From Hypsibius dujardini (taxonomy: Eukaryota > Tardigrada > Eutardigrada > Parachela > Hypsibiidae), in the NCBI GenBank assembly GCA_001579985.1, contig LRSR01000347.1, positions 1-28,764 on the forward strand: a stretch of 28,764 nt of DNA. The letters run 5' to 3'. Made by a program: the position numbers and the translations under genes. Positions 20,180 through 28,764 of this stretch are shown piece after piece; positions within the stretch are counted from its first letter, which is position 1; every line of letters begins with the position of its first letter. The notes under the pieces were generated by a model. It was not told the origin of the DNA. It was given only the letters and a program-made list of their open reading frames with translations, and did not search any database.

Positions 20180-21399
20180 TTGACAAAAATTCGGTCACAG
20201 ACGTGAGACTCCAACCTGGGCGGGCATCATATTGAGCAACGTCGTTTTGATTTTACTCGGTGAGAAAATGCACGTTTTGGATGGCCCTCTTTGGGTGTCC
20301 TTAATGGGAAATATTTAATCCTTAAATCTGGTTGCTACTATTGCCGTTGCTACCTTATAACATATCTTGTCTTAATTTTGTCTCCTGTTTTGTTGAAACT
20401 GTAAACATACGTGAATTTACTTTCCATTACATTTTACGTCATGATACACTGTTAATTCGCTTCCTCATGCAACGCCACAGACGTTTTTACAGAATGACAA
20501 CAGTTGCCTTCACGGGACGGTAAATTTTATTATCACGAGCACTCAGTCAGAGATAGGAGGTGCGGAGGGCAATAAATCAGTGATAGGTGAAAATGAAAAG
20601 AGTCACGTGAAAAGTCAGGAAATAACTTATTCATAACTAGCTGCACCGAACGTGATGTCAAATTGCGAATAACATTCAGTGCGTGAGTGACGACAGAAAG
20701 TAAGCGTGCTGGCGATAGATGTTACATCGATATTTGATACGCTTAGATCGACGCCTCTATCACCAAAAAATATCATCCTTGAGGAAGTGTTAAAGGGATG
20801 CATAGCGACGTGAATATGTTAGAAATAGATAGTTAAGACTGACCAAAATGTAGGATGACTGCAATTACGAGGTGCGAAATAGGACCTGACCGAAAGTATG
20901 GTACATGTACTATAGTAATGGAAACGTGCTTGGTGACAGTTAAGAACGACTGAGATCTTGAATGAGAGCTCAATTGCTGAATTTTGTTGATATGAATTTA
21001 TTAAATTGCACAAAATACATCCCATAACATTCGTATGATACAAGAAACAGCGAAAACAAAGAATTTTGGTGACAATTAAAAGATACCGAAATGTTGAATG
21101 AATGCTCGCTCCTCTATACAACTTATTTGAAAAAAAAACTCTATTCATAATGAAACAAGAAATGCAGGATGTGCGTATGTATGCTACAGAAAACCCGGCG
21201 ACGCAAACGTGCGAGGCGATGGTTAAGATCCACCGATATTCTAGATTGAGCGATCATGTAGACGTCTATTTGGGTCTATACATCTATTAAGAGGTAGGAA
21301 ACACATTTTTTAAGTAATTATGGTGCAGAAAAGCATGGCGAAGCAAGCGTGCGGGACCATCTCTAAGGACGACAGAGATCAGCGAAGAGTACAAATTTA
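20124..21399 (+). repeat. Segmental duplication, copy A
   Basis: 20124-20253 and 20711-21399 match copy B (25321 onward) in the same order and orientation at roughly 88-90 percent by eye. The first block starts inside the receptor's last coding codons. 20254-20710 is absent from copy B. Copy A carries the uninterrupted versions of two insertion sites filled in copy B: TAA at about 21311-21313 and TA at 21398-21399. Confidence 0.85.
21102..21290 (+). CDS. Hypothetical 62-residue ORF, copy A
   Basis: ATG to TAA, 62 residues, beginning MLAPLYNLFEKKTLF. The same ORF with the same length exists in copy B at 25850-26038; about the first 48 residues are identical and the nucleotides over that stretch differ once, while neighbouring DNA differs by about a tenth. 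No known domain, signal peptide or TM. The second half (ATQTCEAMVKIHRY) is repeated in degenerate form 140 bp downstream. Could be a small gene, a UTR fragment or a gene-conversion tract; coding status is unproven. Confidence 0.25.
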   Translation: MLAPLYNLFEKKTLFIMKQEMQDVRMYATENPATQTCEAMVKIHRYSRLSDHVDVYLGLYIY

Positions 21400-21511
21400 C
21401 ACCCTTTGCCGAAATAAGAGAGTGATTATTAAGATAAAATACATGTACGTGTGATGCAAGTATAACACGGCCAGGGTATAAAGCAATAACGCGTCAACTC
21501 AGATGAAAAGG

Positions 21512-22576
21512 TCAGTTCGTTGCAGAGATTTCAGGCTGCTCCCCAGGGATTTGAGGCTCTCTCCTCTTCCTAGAGTGAGTACCTACTCGTGTATTAGGCT
21601 TTATGACTGCTCGCACGACGGCTCGTACCCGTCTGAAAAGACGGATCACCGCCTGTCTGTAGAGCGGCCAAAACAGCAGGTAGATCACCGGGGAAATACA
21701 GTGTTGCACCAAGGTCATGTAGACACCAACCAGTCTCGCCGAAAGAGGCACGCCTTGTACGATTACCATCAGGTAGTTTGGCACGTTGGAAATTAGTGTA
21801 AAAAAGACGATGGTCATACTGCATGTGAAAGAGCCCCAATAAATGACTAAGATTTCTTGGGGAGGGCCGTGGCCCGCCGGCAGCACTTCCTGTCGATGGC
21901 GACGTCGGTAGGCTTGTAATTTCAGCCCGACAGCCACTATCATAATTCGCAGCTGGCTCAGGAACAACAGCGGAAAAAGCACCGGACCCTTTAACGCCAG
22001 CCAAATTAAGAATGCAACGCCCCCTGCCAATGCGTCTGTGCGGAGTCCTGCACAGGGTTCAAAGTGCTGATTTTTCCAAAAGATAGTGAAAGTTGGAACA
22101 TTCAGAATTAGTGTTGCTCCGAAGGTTGTCAGAACACCGGCTACCAGGGTTTTGCGGTGGGTGATGGACGCACGGTATTTGATGGCGAACTCGACTGATA
22201 GCCAACGGTCCACGCTGATGGCGAAGTTGGCGAAAATGACGGCGCTGTTGGCCCATGTCAGAACACAAATGCCGATGAAGACATTGAGGAACGTATTGAC
22301 GGGTGTGTAGGGTAGGTAACCCAACGGTCCGGGTATAATGATGGACACCCCAGCCATGAAGGAGGCTACGGTCAGGCACACATGCAGCAGGACGTAGGGT
22401 TCTTTGTTGCGCCACAGGGCAAAGATGATGAGGTTGAGCAGCTGTGTGGTGGTGATGGCTGTGCCGAATGTGCGAGCCATCCAATCTTGGGGCGTCTCGG
22501 ACCGGCATCGAAATGGTCCAGTCCGGTTTGTGAATGTGTCGTTCGGTGACCAGAATTCGACGGTGATGTTCGACAT
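21512..22576 (-). CDS. Rhodopsin-type 7TM receptor, intact single exon
   Basis: 354 residues from ATG at 22576 to the stop at 21512. The N-terminus has sequons at residues 3, 12 and 17. Seven hydrophobic segments are clear: TM1 around residues 35-56 (TQLLNLIIFALW), TM2 61-82, TM3 95-122, TM4 in VAGVLTTFGATLIL, TM5 in VLFPLLFLSQLRIMIV, TM6 in FTCSMTIVFFTLISNVPNYLM and TM7 in CISPVIYLLFWPLYRQAV. TM3 ends in DRW (123-125), a conservative DRY variant. TM7 has SPVIY for NPxxY, and TM6 has NVP in place of CWxP. A basic tail of about 45 residues follows. It differs from the receptor at 12912 and is likely a separate invertebrate orphan family. No lesion is seen. Membrane G-protein signalling is inferred from the family; ligand unknown. 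Confidence 0.87.
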   Translation of the reverse strand: MSNITVEFWSPNDTFTNRTGPFRCRSETPQDWMARTFGTAITTTQLLNLIIFALWRNKEPYVLLHVCLTVASFMAGVSIIIPGPLGYLPYTPVNTFLNVFIGICVLTWANSAVIFANFAISVDRWLSVEFAIKYRASITHRKTLVAGVLTTFGATLILNVPTFTIFWKNQHFEPCAGLRTDALAGGVAFLIWLALKGPVLFPLLFLSQLRIMIVAVGLKLQAYRRRHRQEVLPAGHGPPQEILVIYWGSFTCSMTIVFFTLISNVPNYLMVIVQGVPLSARLVGVYMTLVQHCISPVIYLLFWPLYRQAVIRLFRRVRAVVRAVIKPNTRVGTHSRKRREPQIPGEQPEISATN

Positions 22577-23928
22577 TGTACCATTGGCCTTTCTAATAGA
22601 AAGGGGTATAACTGCCGAAATCAGCTAGTCTGGAAATGTACGCTAACGCAATAATGCCCATTGATGATGATTTTATTATGAGGAGATTGAAATCTGTCTA
22701 AGTAGACTTATATAGGATCAAGGCATGATTCTTAATGGATTGACGGCCGTCCCAATGTCCGGATTCGATGCAGCTATTATAGAATCTTGGCTCTTATGTG
22801 CCAATTAACTGATGGATCATTAAGTGGCTTAACCTTTTCACTTTTATCTTTTCTTTATGATGCTCCTTTTTTGTGCAAAATTGAAAATTGCTGAACTATT
22901 CAAGCGGTGGGAGAAACCGCCGAACGCTGCCAAAAATGACCACTCGATCAATGCCGATTCGAAACAGTGGCACAAAATAATGAAATGCAGGATGTCTATT
23001 AAAATTACGGTGTTTCAAATCTATTCCTCTCATCAAACGATTCGAACATACGATTGACAACGATTCTTTTTCTCTCATGCTCAATGGTAGTAGTGTCACC
23101 CTTTCCTTAAACGTGTGAGCTGATCCTCCCATACTTTTGACTCGTTATAGAATTTCCATGCACATGACCAAACCAGTGATCGGAGCGACAGTTTCCTATC
23201 AGTGTTTGACTTTTCCTTTGAGCCCATCGAAAGGCATTTGTTTTATACTGTACGTCTAAAGCATGTGGTATGAGTTCATATTTGTTTTCCTGCACAAGTG
23301 ACACAGCTGTTGTTTTTGATAAGCCAATGTTAAGAAGAGGGCTATATTCACAGGCCCATACAACCTTATGCCATACTCACAACTCGAACAACCTTTTTAT
23401 TTGCCAAAGGTTATGCGCGCACCCCTTTTCATGAAAAGTTGAGGCAAAATTTTACTATAGACACAACTTTTAAACCGTTTTCTGAAGCGAGCAATATTTT
23501 GCAAATTCTAAAAACGTCAGTGCCAATTTCAAGTCCCCAATTGGGTGTTTATCTCATAAGCTAGGCAGGATTAAATGCTTTCTGCTAGTTTATTTACGTT
23601 GAGCACTGAAAAGCCTAGCATTAAAGAATGCTGCCAGTACTAGAGGATTAATGATTTAAGAATAAGGCGCTCATACGCAGGGTCGTGGAAAAATAAAATC
23701 ACCGTCGGCCCGTTAAATTGCAGGTTTTGTTGTTGTTTGCCTTTTGTTTAACTGGGTTACACGTTGAAAGAAGAAACGATCCCATGTTCAAATGGAACAG
23801 AAAAAAAGGCCCGCATCTTGAACATGCAGCCTCATTACGAGCAGGGCTAACAGTTCCTCCTATATATTAGATGGTCAACTGTTTTCTGTGGCAGTTTTTC
23901 TGGCTCTATCAATCAGACCAACCAAAGA
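22577..23928. other. Intergenic, 5' of the 7TM receptor
   Basis: About 1.35 kb with only short frames lacking family motifs. It should hold the promoter of the receptor starting at 22576. No repeat shared with the rest of the window was noticed. Confidence 0.4.
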
Positions 23929-24415
23929 CAGAGGCTCGTTTAGGATCCTTAAATGTCCGAAACAGGACCCTTCCCAGTAGGGCCAAAGGGTGGGCAAAGA
24001 GGCAAAATGCTGTTTTTCAAGATTGACCCAAAATTTGGCCTCTTGTCTCTGATCATTTTCACACTTGTGGGGGTGTGGGTTCTGATTTTCAAAACATTTT
24101 CAAAAACGTCAGATTTTCATTAAATTTGGACTGTTCTTGAATGTTTTGAACTTCAAATTTGTATTTACCAATAAGAAGATTACCTTAGACTTCACCAAAC
24201 CTCAAATATAAACGAAATACTGATGTTTTTGGAATGGTTTTGAAATCCCAGGCCCCAGGAAATTAGACCACCAGACTCTCACAAGTTTCAAAAAGATCAA
24301 GGATAAGAAGCGAATTTTGGGTTCAATCTTGAACAAAGTGCATTTTGCCCCTTTGTCCAGCCCTTGGCCCTACCGTGAGGGGTCCTGGTTCCGACCTGGA
24401 AAGACCGCTCCGCTG
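23929..24415. mobile_element. Foldback element, copy 2
   Basis: Diverged copy of 6887-7396. It begins CAGAGGCTCGTTTAGG and ends with the complement of CAGCGG...GGTCTTT. Shared internal blocks include AAATTTGGCCTCTTG on one arm and CCCTACCGTGAGGGGTCCT on the other. Non-coding. By eye roughly 75-80 percent like copy 1, so the family is old. Confidence 0.7.
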
Positions 24416-24682
24416 ACGGTAGCGGGCGTCCGCTCCGCCACATTGCGGAATTTTAAACTGGAATGCTTGGAATGATTTTATACTTGGATTCAGAACAATT
24501 ATTCAAGGCAAGGGAAAACTGTTGATTTCAAGACATTCAGAAGCTAATTTAGAGTTTAATCTATCGCACATCAATCAATCAATCGAGCGTTGGTTTGTGA
24601 CTTGAATTAGCTGTATACGCAATCAATCAATTAATGGCTCGATTTTTCGCTGTATTTTTGTTGTTCGTACTGTCAGCTTGCG

Positions 24683-24802
24683 CACTATCCAGGCCAGATC
24701 CGTCATCAATTTTATGTTTATAATGATTATATTTCAGAATTGCACTATCCAGGCCAGATCCGTGATCAATTTTATCTTTATATTGATTATATTTCAGAAT
24801 GG
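24683..24802. repeat. Tandem repeat, two units of 60 bp
   Basis: CACTATCCAGGCCAGATCCG starts at 24683 and again at 24743; each unit ends with ATTATATTTCAGAA. The units differ at only a few positions. Confidence 0.85.
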
Positions 24803-25320
24803 ATTATATTTTTATAATTGATTTGCTTAAGAACCTGTATTTTAAGATTTCTAAGACCAGCTGATAATTTAATGTTTTGATATGGTTGGTCACCGAACAC
24901 ACAAATTAAGCGCCATACGTTAACGCTAACCGTAACTTTTAGTTAAGGATAAGACTTAAGTTATAGGTTGGCTCCGACCAGACTCCAATATTTATCTACT
25001 CATAAATCTATCTTTAACGCATACGGTAGTCTAAATTTGTTGTCGGGTATATTTACGGTAAAATAACAATGTATCAAAATCAGTCTCTAACAGTCATACG
25101 CAAATTAATGTGTTGGTGCGCTAAGCAAGACAAATCCAGTCGTTCTGCTGCTGCTTACCTCAGTTTTTGTTGTGTGTGACTCAACATGAAAGGATTCGCA
25201 CAGACGAAACGGTTATCCTCAATGGAGGAAATCACATTTAATATAGAAAATCATTTCCGAACGTTTTTGTTATCATTACTTTTATTAAATTTTTTGATGA
25301 AACAAACCGGTGAAAAAATT
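24803..25320. other. Intergenic, no gene recognised
   Basis: AT-rich sequence up to the start of duplication copy B. A 60-codon frame at 25186-25368 crosses into the duplicated block in a different frame from the receptor tail and is taken as chance. Confidence 0.4.
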
Positions 25321-25849
25321 GAGAGGCCATTATTGACCTTGTGCGCAGAAACCTGCGAGATGTCATGAAGAGGCGATTGACGAAAATTCGGTGGCAGACG
25401 TGAGACTCAGGCCTGAGCGGTCATCATATTGAACAATTTCGTTTAGATTCCTCGCTAGGCAATAGATATTATATCGATAGATGATAGGCTGAGATCGACG
25501 CCTCTATTACCAAAAAATATTATCTTTGAGGAAGTGTTAAAGGGGATGCATAGCGAGGTGAGCATGTTAGAAATAGATAAATAAAACTGACCAAGATGTA
25601 GGATGACTGCGATTATGAGGTGCGGAATAGGACCTGACCGAAAGTATAGTACATGTATTGTAGTAAAGGAAACGTGCTTGGTGACAGTTAGGAACGACTA
25701 AGACCTTAGATGAGAGCTAAACTGTTGAATTTTGTTGATATGAATTTATTATATTACACAAAATACATCCCGTCACGTTCGTATGATACAAGAAACAGCG
25801 AAAACAAAGGAGAGTGGTGAGAATTAAAAGCGACCGAAATGTTGGATGA

Positions 25850-26038
25850 ATGCTCGCTCCTCTATACAACTTATTTGAAAAAAAAACTCTATTCATAATG
25901 AAACAAGAAATGCAGGATGTGCGTATGTATGCTACAGAAAACCCGGCGACACAAACGTGCGAGGCGATGGTTAAGATCCACCGATATTCTAGAATGAGCG
26001 ATCAAGTACACGTCTATTTCGGTTTACACATCTATTAG
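25850..26038 (+). CDS. Hypothetical 62-residue ORF, copy B
   Basis: Same length and start as the ORF at 21102. Five residue changes cluster in the last 15 codons; only one silent change lies in the preceding 145 or so bases. No recognised domain. See the copy A entry for alternatives. Confidence 0.25.
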   Translation: MLAPLYNLFEKKTLFIMKQEMQDVRMYATENPATQTCEAMVKIHRYSRMSDQVHVYFGLHIY

Positions 26039-26061
26039 GAAGTAGGAAACACATCCTCTTA

Positions 26062-27679
26062 CGTGGGGTCGGAATGGAATTACACACCCTGATTTTTCTG
26101 AGAATTTTTTCCACAAATAGTGGACTAAATATGTAGATTTTAGAAAAATATTTCATTTTCAATTGAGCCCTTGATTTGGCAGTAAAAACTCCGAAGTTCC
26201 CGGAATGCACATCCCCTTTACCGTAAACTTAAACCGTTGATCGGTTGATTCATTCACATGCAAAACGTCTTTATTTTTTATCCCCCTTATTGGCGTTCCA
26301 GAAACATAATTTTATTATGTTATTGAAAGACATCAAAACTTGATAAAAAAAACAACCATGAGAACGAAAACAACCCACACAGTGGTGGAGAGAATTAATG
26401 CAAGGTCTCGCCATGCAAATGTCTCACACGGCTTACCACTGCTTTATATGGCAGACCGTGTGGGCGAAACGACAATTTTGACCTACTGTACTGTAGAATC
26501 GGGATAACTTGCGCCGGTTTTTGGACTGCCAGCATGAGCTTGTGGCGCAAGTATCCCGATTCTACAGTACATTGTGTACGGTAGCAATCGCTTGTTTTAC
26601 ACTGTAGAGTGCTGTACCAGTCTTATGCTGAAATTTGATCCCCATGGTCCGATCCGAAACCCAAAAATGAGCAATCACCGAAAAACATCTTATCAACTAG
26701 AAATGCCAGAAATCTTGCGCTTCTGGCCAAATTAACGGATGGACTTGTTAATGTTACAAAACAACGGCTTCTCAAAGGATCGGGATGGTCTTTCAACTGG
26801 GATGGTCTTAGTCTACAAGTCCAAATCCCATGTCATTATACAATTTTCCACTTCATAAAATAAGTGCAGTCGTTGAAAGAACACCGCGCTCGGAGCGCTT
26901 TATTCTTTTCTTTAAATGTTTTGTTGACTATTTTTGGAAAATTGTCCGCTGGTTTACGTAGACTATTGTAGCGGCGTCAAAAAAGGGCAATAGTGTCGTT
27001 CACTCGCTTACGACCCATAAACGGGTCAGGTAGTTTTTAGATAGTGGCCAATGGCCATAATTTTTTCATTGACTTTGCATTGATTTTCTATACACTCAAG
27101 GAGTGGCTGGTTGCCGAGCTGGTGAAAGGTCTGAACTATGAATTGATTCATGGATCACTTCTCATGAAGTTATCAGGCACTTTTTAAACAGTATTTTTAG
27201 TTTGGACCAGACTGGCCCTGCCAGTCAAACTTTCCCGAACCCACCCGAAATTTAAATGTCCCGAACTCGTTCGAAAATCAATTTTCCCGACAATTCGTGA
27301 CCCGGCAGTCGTTTTCCCGTGTGAAACATTTACATGGCGAGACTTTCTTTCAATTATCTCCACAACCGTGTGGGTTGTTTTCTTTCTTTTTTTCTCTAAA
27401 ATCAAGTTTCGATGTCTTTCGTTAGCGCAAAATAAATACTGGAACGCCGTTAAGGGGGATAAAAAATAAAAAGATGTTTTCCATGTGAATAAATCAGCCA
27501 GTCAACGGTCAAAGTTTACGGTAAAGGGGTTATGCATTCCGGGAACTTCGGAATTTTTTCTGCCAAATCCAGGGTTCAATTGCAAATGAATTATTTTTCT
27601 AAAATCCCCATATTTAATCCAATATTTGTGAAAAAAAATTCAGGAAAATTGGGGTGTTTAATTCCATTCCGACCCCTCG
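26062..27679. mobile_element. Long-TIR element, 1618 bp, TTA target duplication
   Basis: The left arm 26062-26442 and right arm 27317-27679 are inverted copies of about 360-380 bp. The ends read CGTGGGGTCGGAATGG and, as complement, CGAGGGGTCGGAATGG. TTA at 26059-26061 and 27680-27682 is a 3-bp target duplication, confirmed by the empty site in copy A. A 3-bp TWA target is characteristic of PIF/Harbinger transposons, so a non-autonomous member is likely. The core of about 870 bp has no transposase and contains a nested hairpin MITE at 26489-26569. Confidence 0.88.
26489..26569. mobile_element. 81-bp hairpin MITE with TACTGTAGA ends
   Basis: TACTGTAGAATCGGGATA on the left and TATCCCGATTCTACAGTA on the right are near-perfect complements, continued by TTGCGCC / GGCGCAA. 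It lies within the core of the TTA-flanked element and shares its outer nine bases with the element at 5140-5267. Confidence 0.75.
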
Positions 27680-27768
27680 TTAGTAATTATGGTGTAGGAA
27701 AACATGGCGCAGCAAGCGTGTGAGATGATCGTTAAGGACGACCGAGATCTGCGAAGAGTACAAATATA

Positions 27769-28764
27769 CAGAGGCCGATTCATTTGTTTGTGGCCGGCCT
27801 CGTTTTTAATTCTGTGTGCGCGCGCCTCACATTGCACAATCCATCTCAGTGATTGAACAGCTGATCAGACCAGTTTGCCGTGCTTCAAGAGTTTAGTGAT
27901 TGCAGTGGGTGTTAAAAATGCTTCGTAAATTAGCTTTGGAAGTGCGTCACTCCATTTTGACCCTGCACACTCTTAAACATTCGGCCCCGAAATTGTGAAA
28001 GCACTATTTCTACGGAATATCGCTGTTTCCAAGTCTGTAGTCAACAAATTCTTCAGAGAAAATGCAGCGTAAGACGCCGGCCGATCCAAACCACCATCGA
28101 AAGCGACGAACTCCGGCAAGGCATAAGTGAAGACTGCAGCGCTTCTCAAAAAAGTCAAGAAGGCCACGACTGGACCCAACCCGCTGATTCAATCTCAGAT
28201 CGCTCTTGAGCTGGAAGTATCGCAGACCACAATTCAGCGCGTCATCAGCGAGGAATTGGAGGGGAAGGTGCGGATAAAGTACAAGGTGCACAGGCTGTCG
28301 GATGTGATGATTCAACAAGGCCTCGCACGAGATCCACGCTTCCTGAATTGGATCAGCGGTCGAAAATGGGAAAATATCTTGACGATTGATGAGGGCTGGG
28401 TGTACCTCACCATTTGCAAAAGATGGTGGAGGATTTACTACGAATTCCGGGGAGAACACACGAAGGAAAGTTGGACAAAGTTCTGGAAGGAATCTCATCC
28501 TAAAAACGTGATGTTCATTGCGGGAGTTTGCAATTGTGGGAAGACCAAGATTCGTTTCATCGAACCAAGTGCGAAAATAAACTCCAAGTACTACATCGAA
28601 AAAGTCCTCAAGCTGATGTTTCGAGATGACGTGCCTCGTTTGTTCCCTGGGAAGCTTTTGAAGAAAACTGTCTTCCACCATGACTCCGCCCCCTGCCTTG
28701 CGTTGAAACTCACACAAGATTGGCTTTGTTCGGCCCGAATTCGGTTCAGTCCGAAAGAAGATTG
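27769..28764 (+). mobile_element. Second Tc1/mariner-type transposon, cut by window edge
   Basis: Copy B of the duplication stops matching copy A exactly after TA at 27767-27768, and the new sequence starts CAGAGGCCGATTCATTTG. This places the left end at 27769 with a TA target, as expected for Tc1/mariner. A transposase frame follows. The right end is outside the window. Confidence 0.8.
27918..28764 (+). pseudogene. Mariner-family transposase, decayed N-terminus, C-terminus outside window
   Basis: ATG at 27918 starts MLRKLALEVRHSILTLH; a base is lost near 27987, moving the frame to EIVKALFLRNIAVSKSVV (helix-turn-helix region). In that second frame TAA stops lie at 28070 and 28124. From 28127 the frame is open to the window end and encodes the second DNA-binding helix region (ISEELEGKVRI), the first catalytic Asp in LTIDEGWVYL, WTKFWKESHPKNVMFIAGV, and the second Asp in FHHDSAPC. 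The third Asp would be downstream. The sequence differs greatly from the transposase at 8445, so it is another family. Three N-terminal lesions make it inactive. Confidence 0.85.

Larger units (their letters stand above)
25321..27768 (+). repeat. Segmental duplication, copy B, interrupted by insertions
   Basis: Matches copy A in blocks 25321-25450, 25457-26061 and 27680-27768. The first block repeats the receptor's C-terminal codons (REAIIDLV...DVMKR), with the stop TGA changed to CGA, so the frame runs on for about eight codons. The middle block is split from the last by a 1618-bp element, and the last block ends at a mariner inserted at 27769. Confidence 0.85.

Noticed and set aside
21594-22508. 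Minus-strand frames of 136 and 149 codons overlapping the receptor at 21512-22576
   Set aside because: Alternative frames of the receptor, rich in His, Arg and Pro without motifs.
28010-28717. 235-codon minus-strand frame
   Set aside because: It is the antisense of the mariner transposase read on the plus strand, whose catalytic motifs are clear.
1-28764. CRISPR arrays, operons, tRNA or rRNA genes
   Set aside because: No regularly spaced identical short repeats with unique spacers, no clustered same-strand genes, and no cloverleaf or rRNA-like segment was noticed; tRNA absence was not tested by computation.

Overview
The window looks like animal nuclear DNA, most likely from an invertebrate. 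Genes are widely spaced, spliced exons with GT/AG borders can be read, there is no operon layout, and the gene families are metazoan: rhodopsin-type 7TM receptors, a natriuretic-peptide-receptor type ectodomain and a GT10 fucosyltransferase. Tc1/mariner transposons and many MITEs fill the rest. A tardigrade would fit, since such genomes carry expanded divergent receptors of these kinds, but this is inference; no sequence here proves the species.

Layout. 1-713 (-) is the N-terminal two thirds of an alpha-1,3-fucosyltransferase, cut by the window edge. 1498-2400 is a compound repeat whose second copy lies at 11339-12670. 3623-3695 is an orphan exon-like fragment of a natriuretic-receptor ectodomain. 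4183-9661 (-) is a multi-exon natriuretic-peptide-receptor-like gene that I read as a pseudogene. A 1318-bp mariner sits inside its signal-peptide codons, it has at least two frameshifts and one in-frame stop, and three unrelated MITEs sit in its introns. 12075-12435 (-) holds a BED zinc-finger remnant. 12912-13955 (-) is an intact single-exon 7TM receptor with unusual core motifs.

16287-20179 (+) is a related 7TM receptor broken by frameshifts and by about 2.9 kb of DNA bounded on both sides by inverted arrays of the palindrome GTACCTAGGTAC. This looks like an undescribed mobile element and is the best candidate for something new. 21512-22576 (-) is a second intact 7TM receptor of another family.

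From 20124 to the right edge the window is shaped by a duplication. Copy A (20124-21399) starts in the last codons of the broken receptor, and copy B starts at 25321. Copy B was later hit by a 1618-bp long-TIR element with a TTA target duplication and by a second mariner at 27769. Copy A preserves both empty sites, so element ends and target duplications can be read directly. A 62-codon ORF inside the duplication is almost unchanged between copies over about 150 bp, while the flanks have diverged by roughly 10 percent.

Overall this is a receptor-rich but decaying region: two receptors and one glycosyltransferase appear usable, two receptor genes are dead, and at least eight kinds of transposon or MITE are present, several with nested or relative age information.
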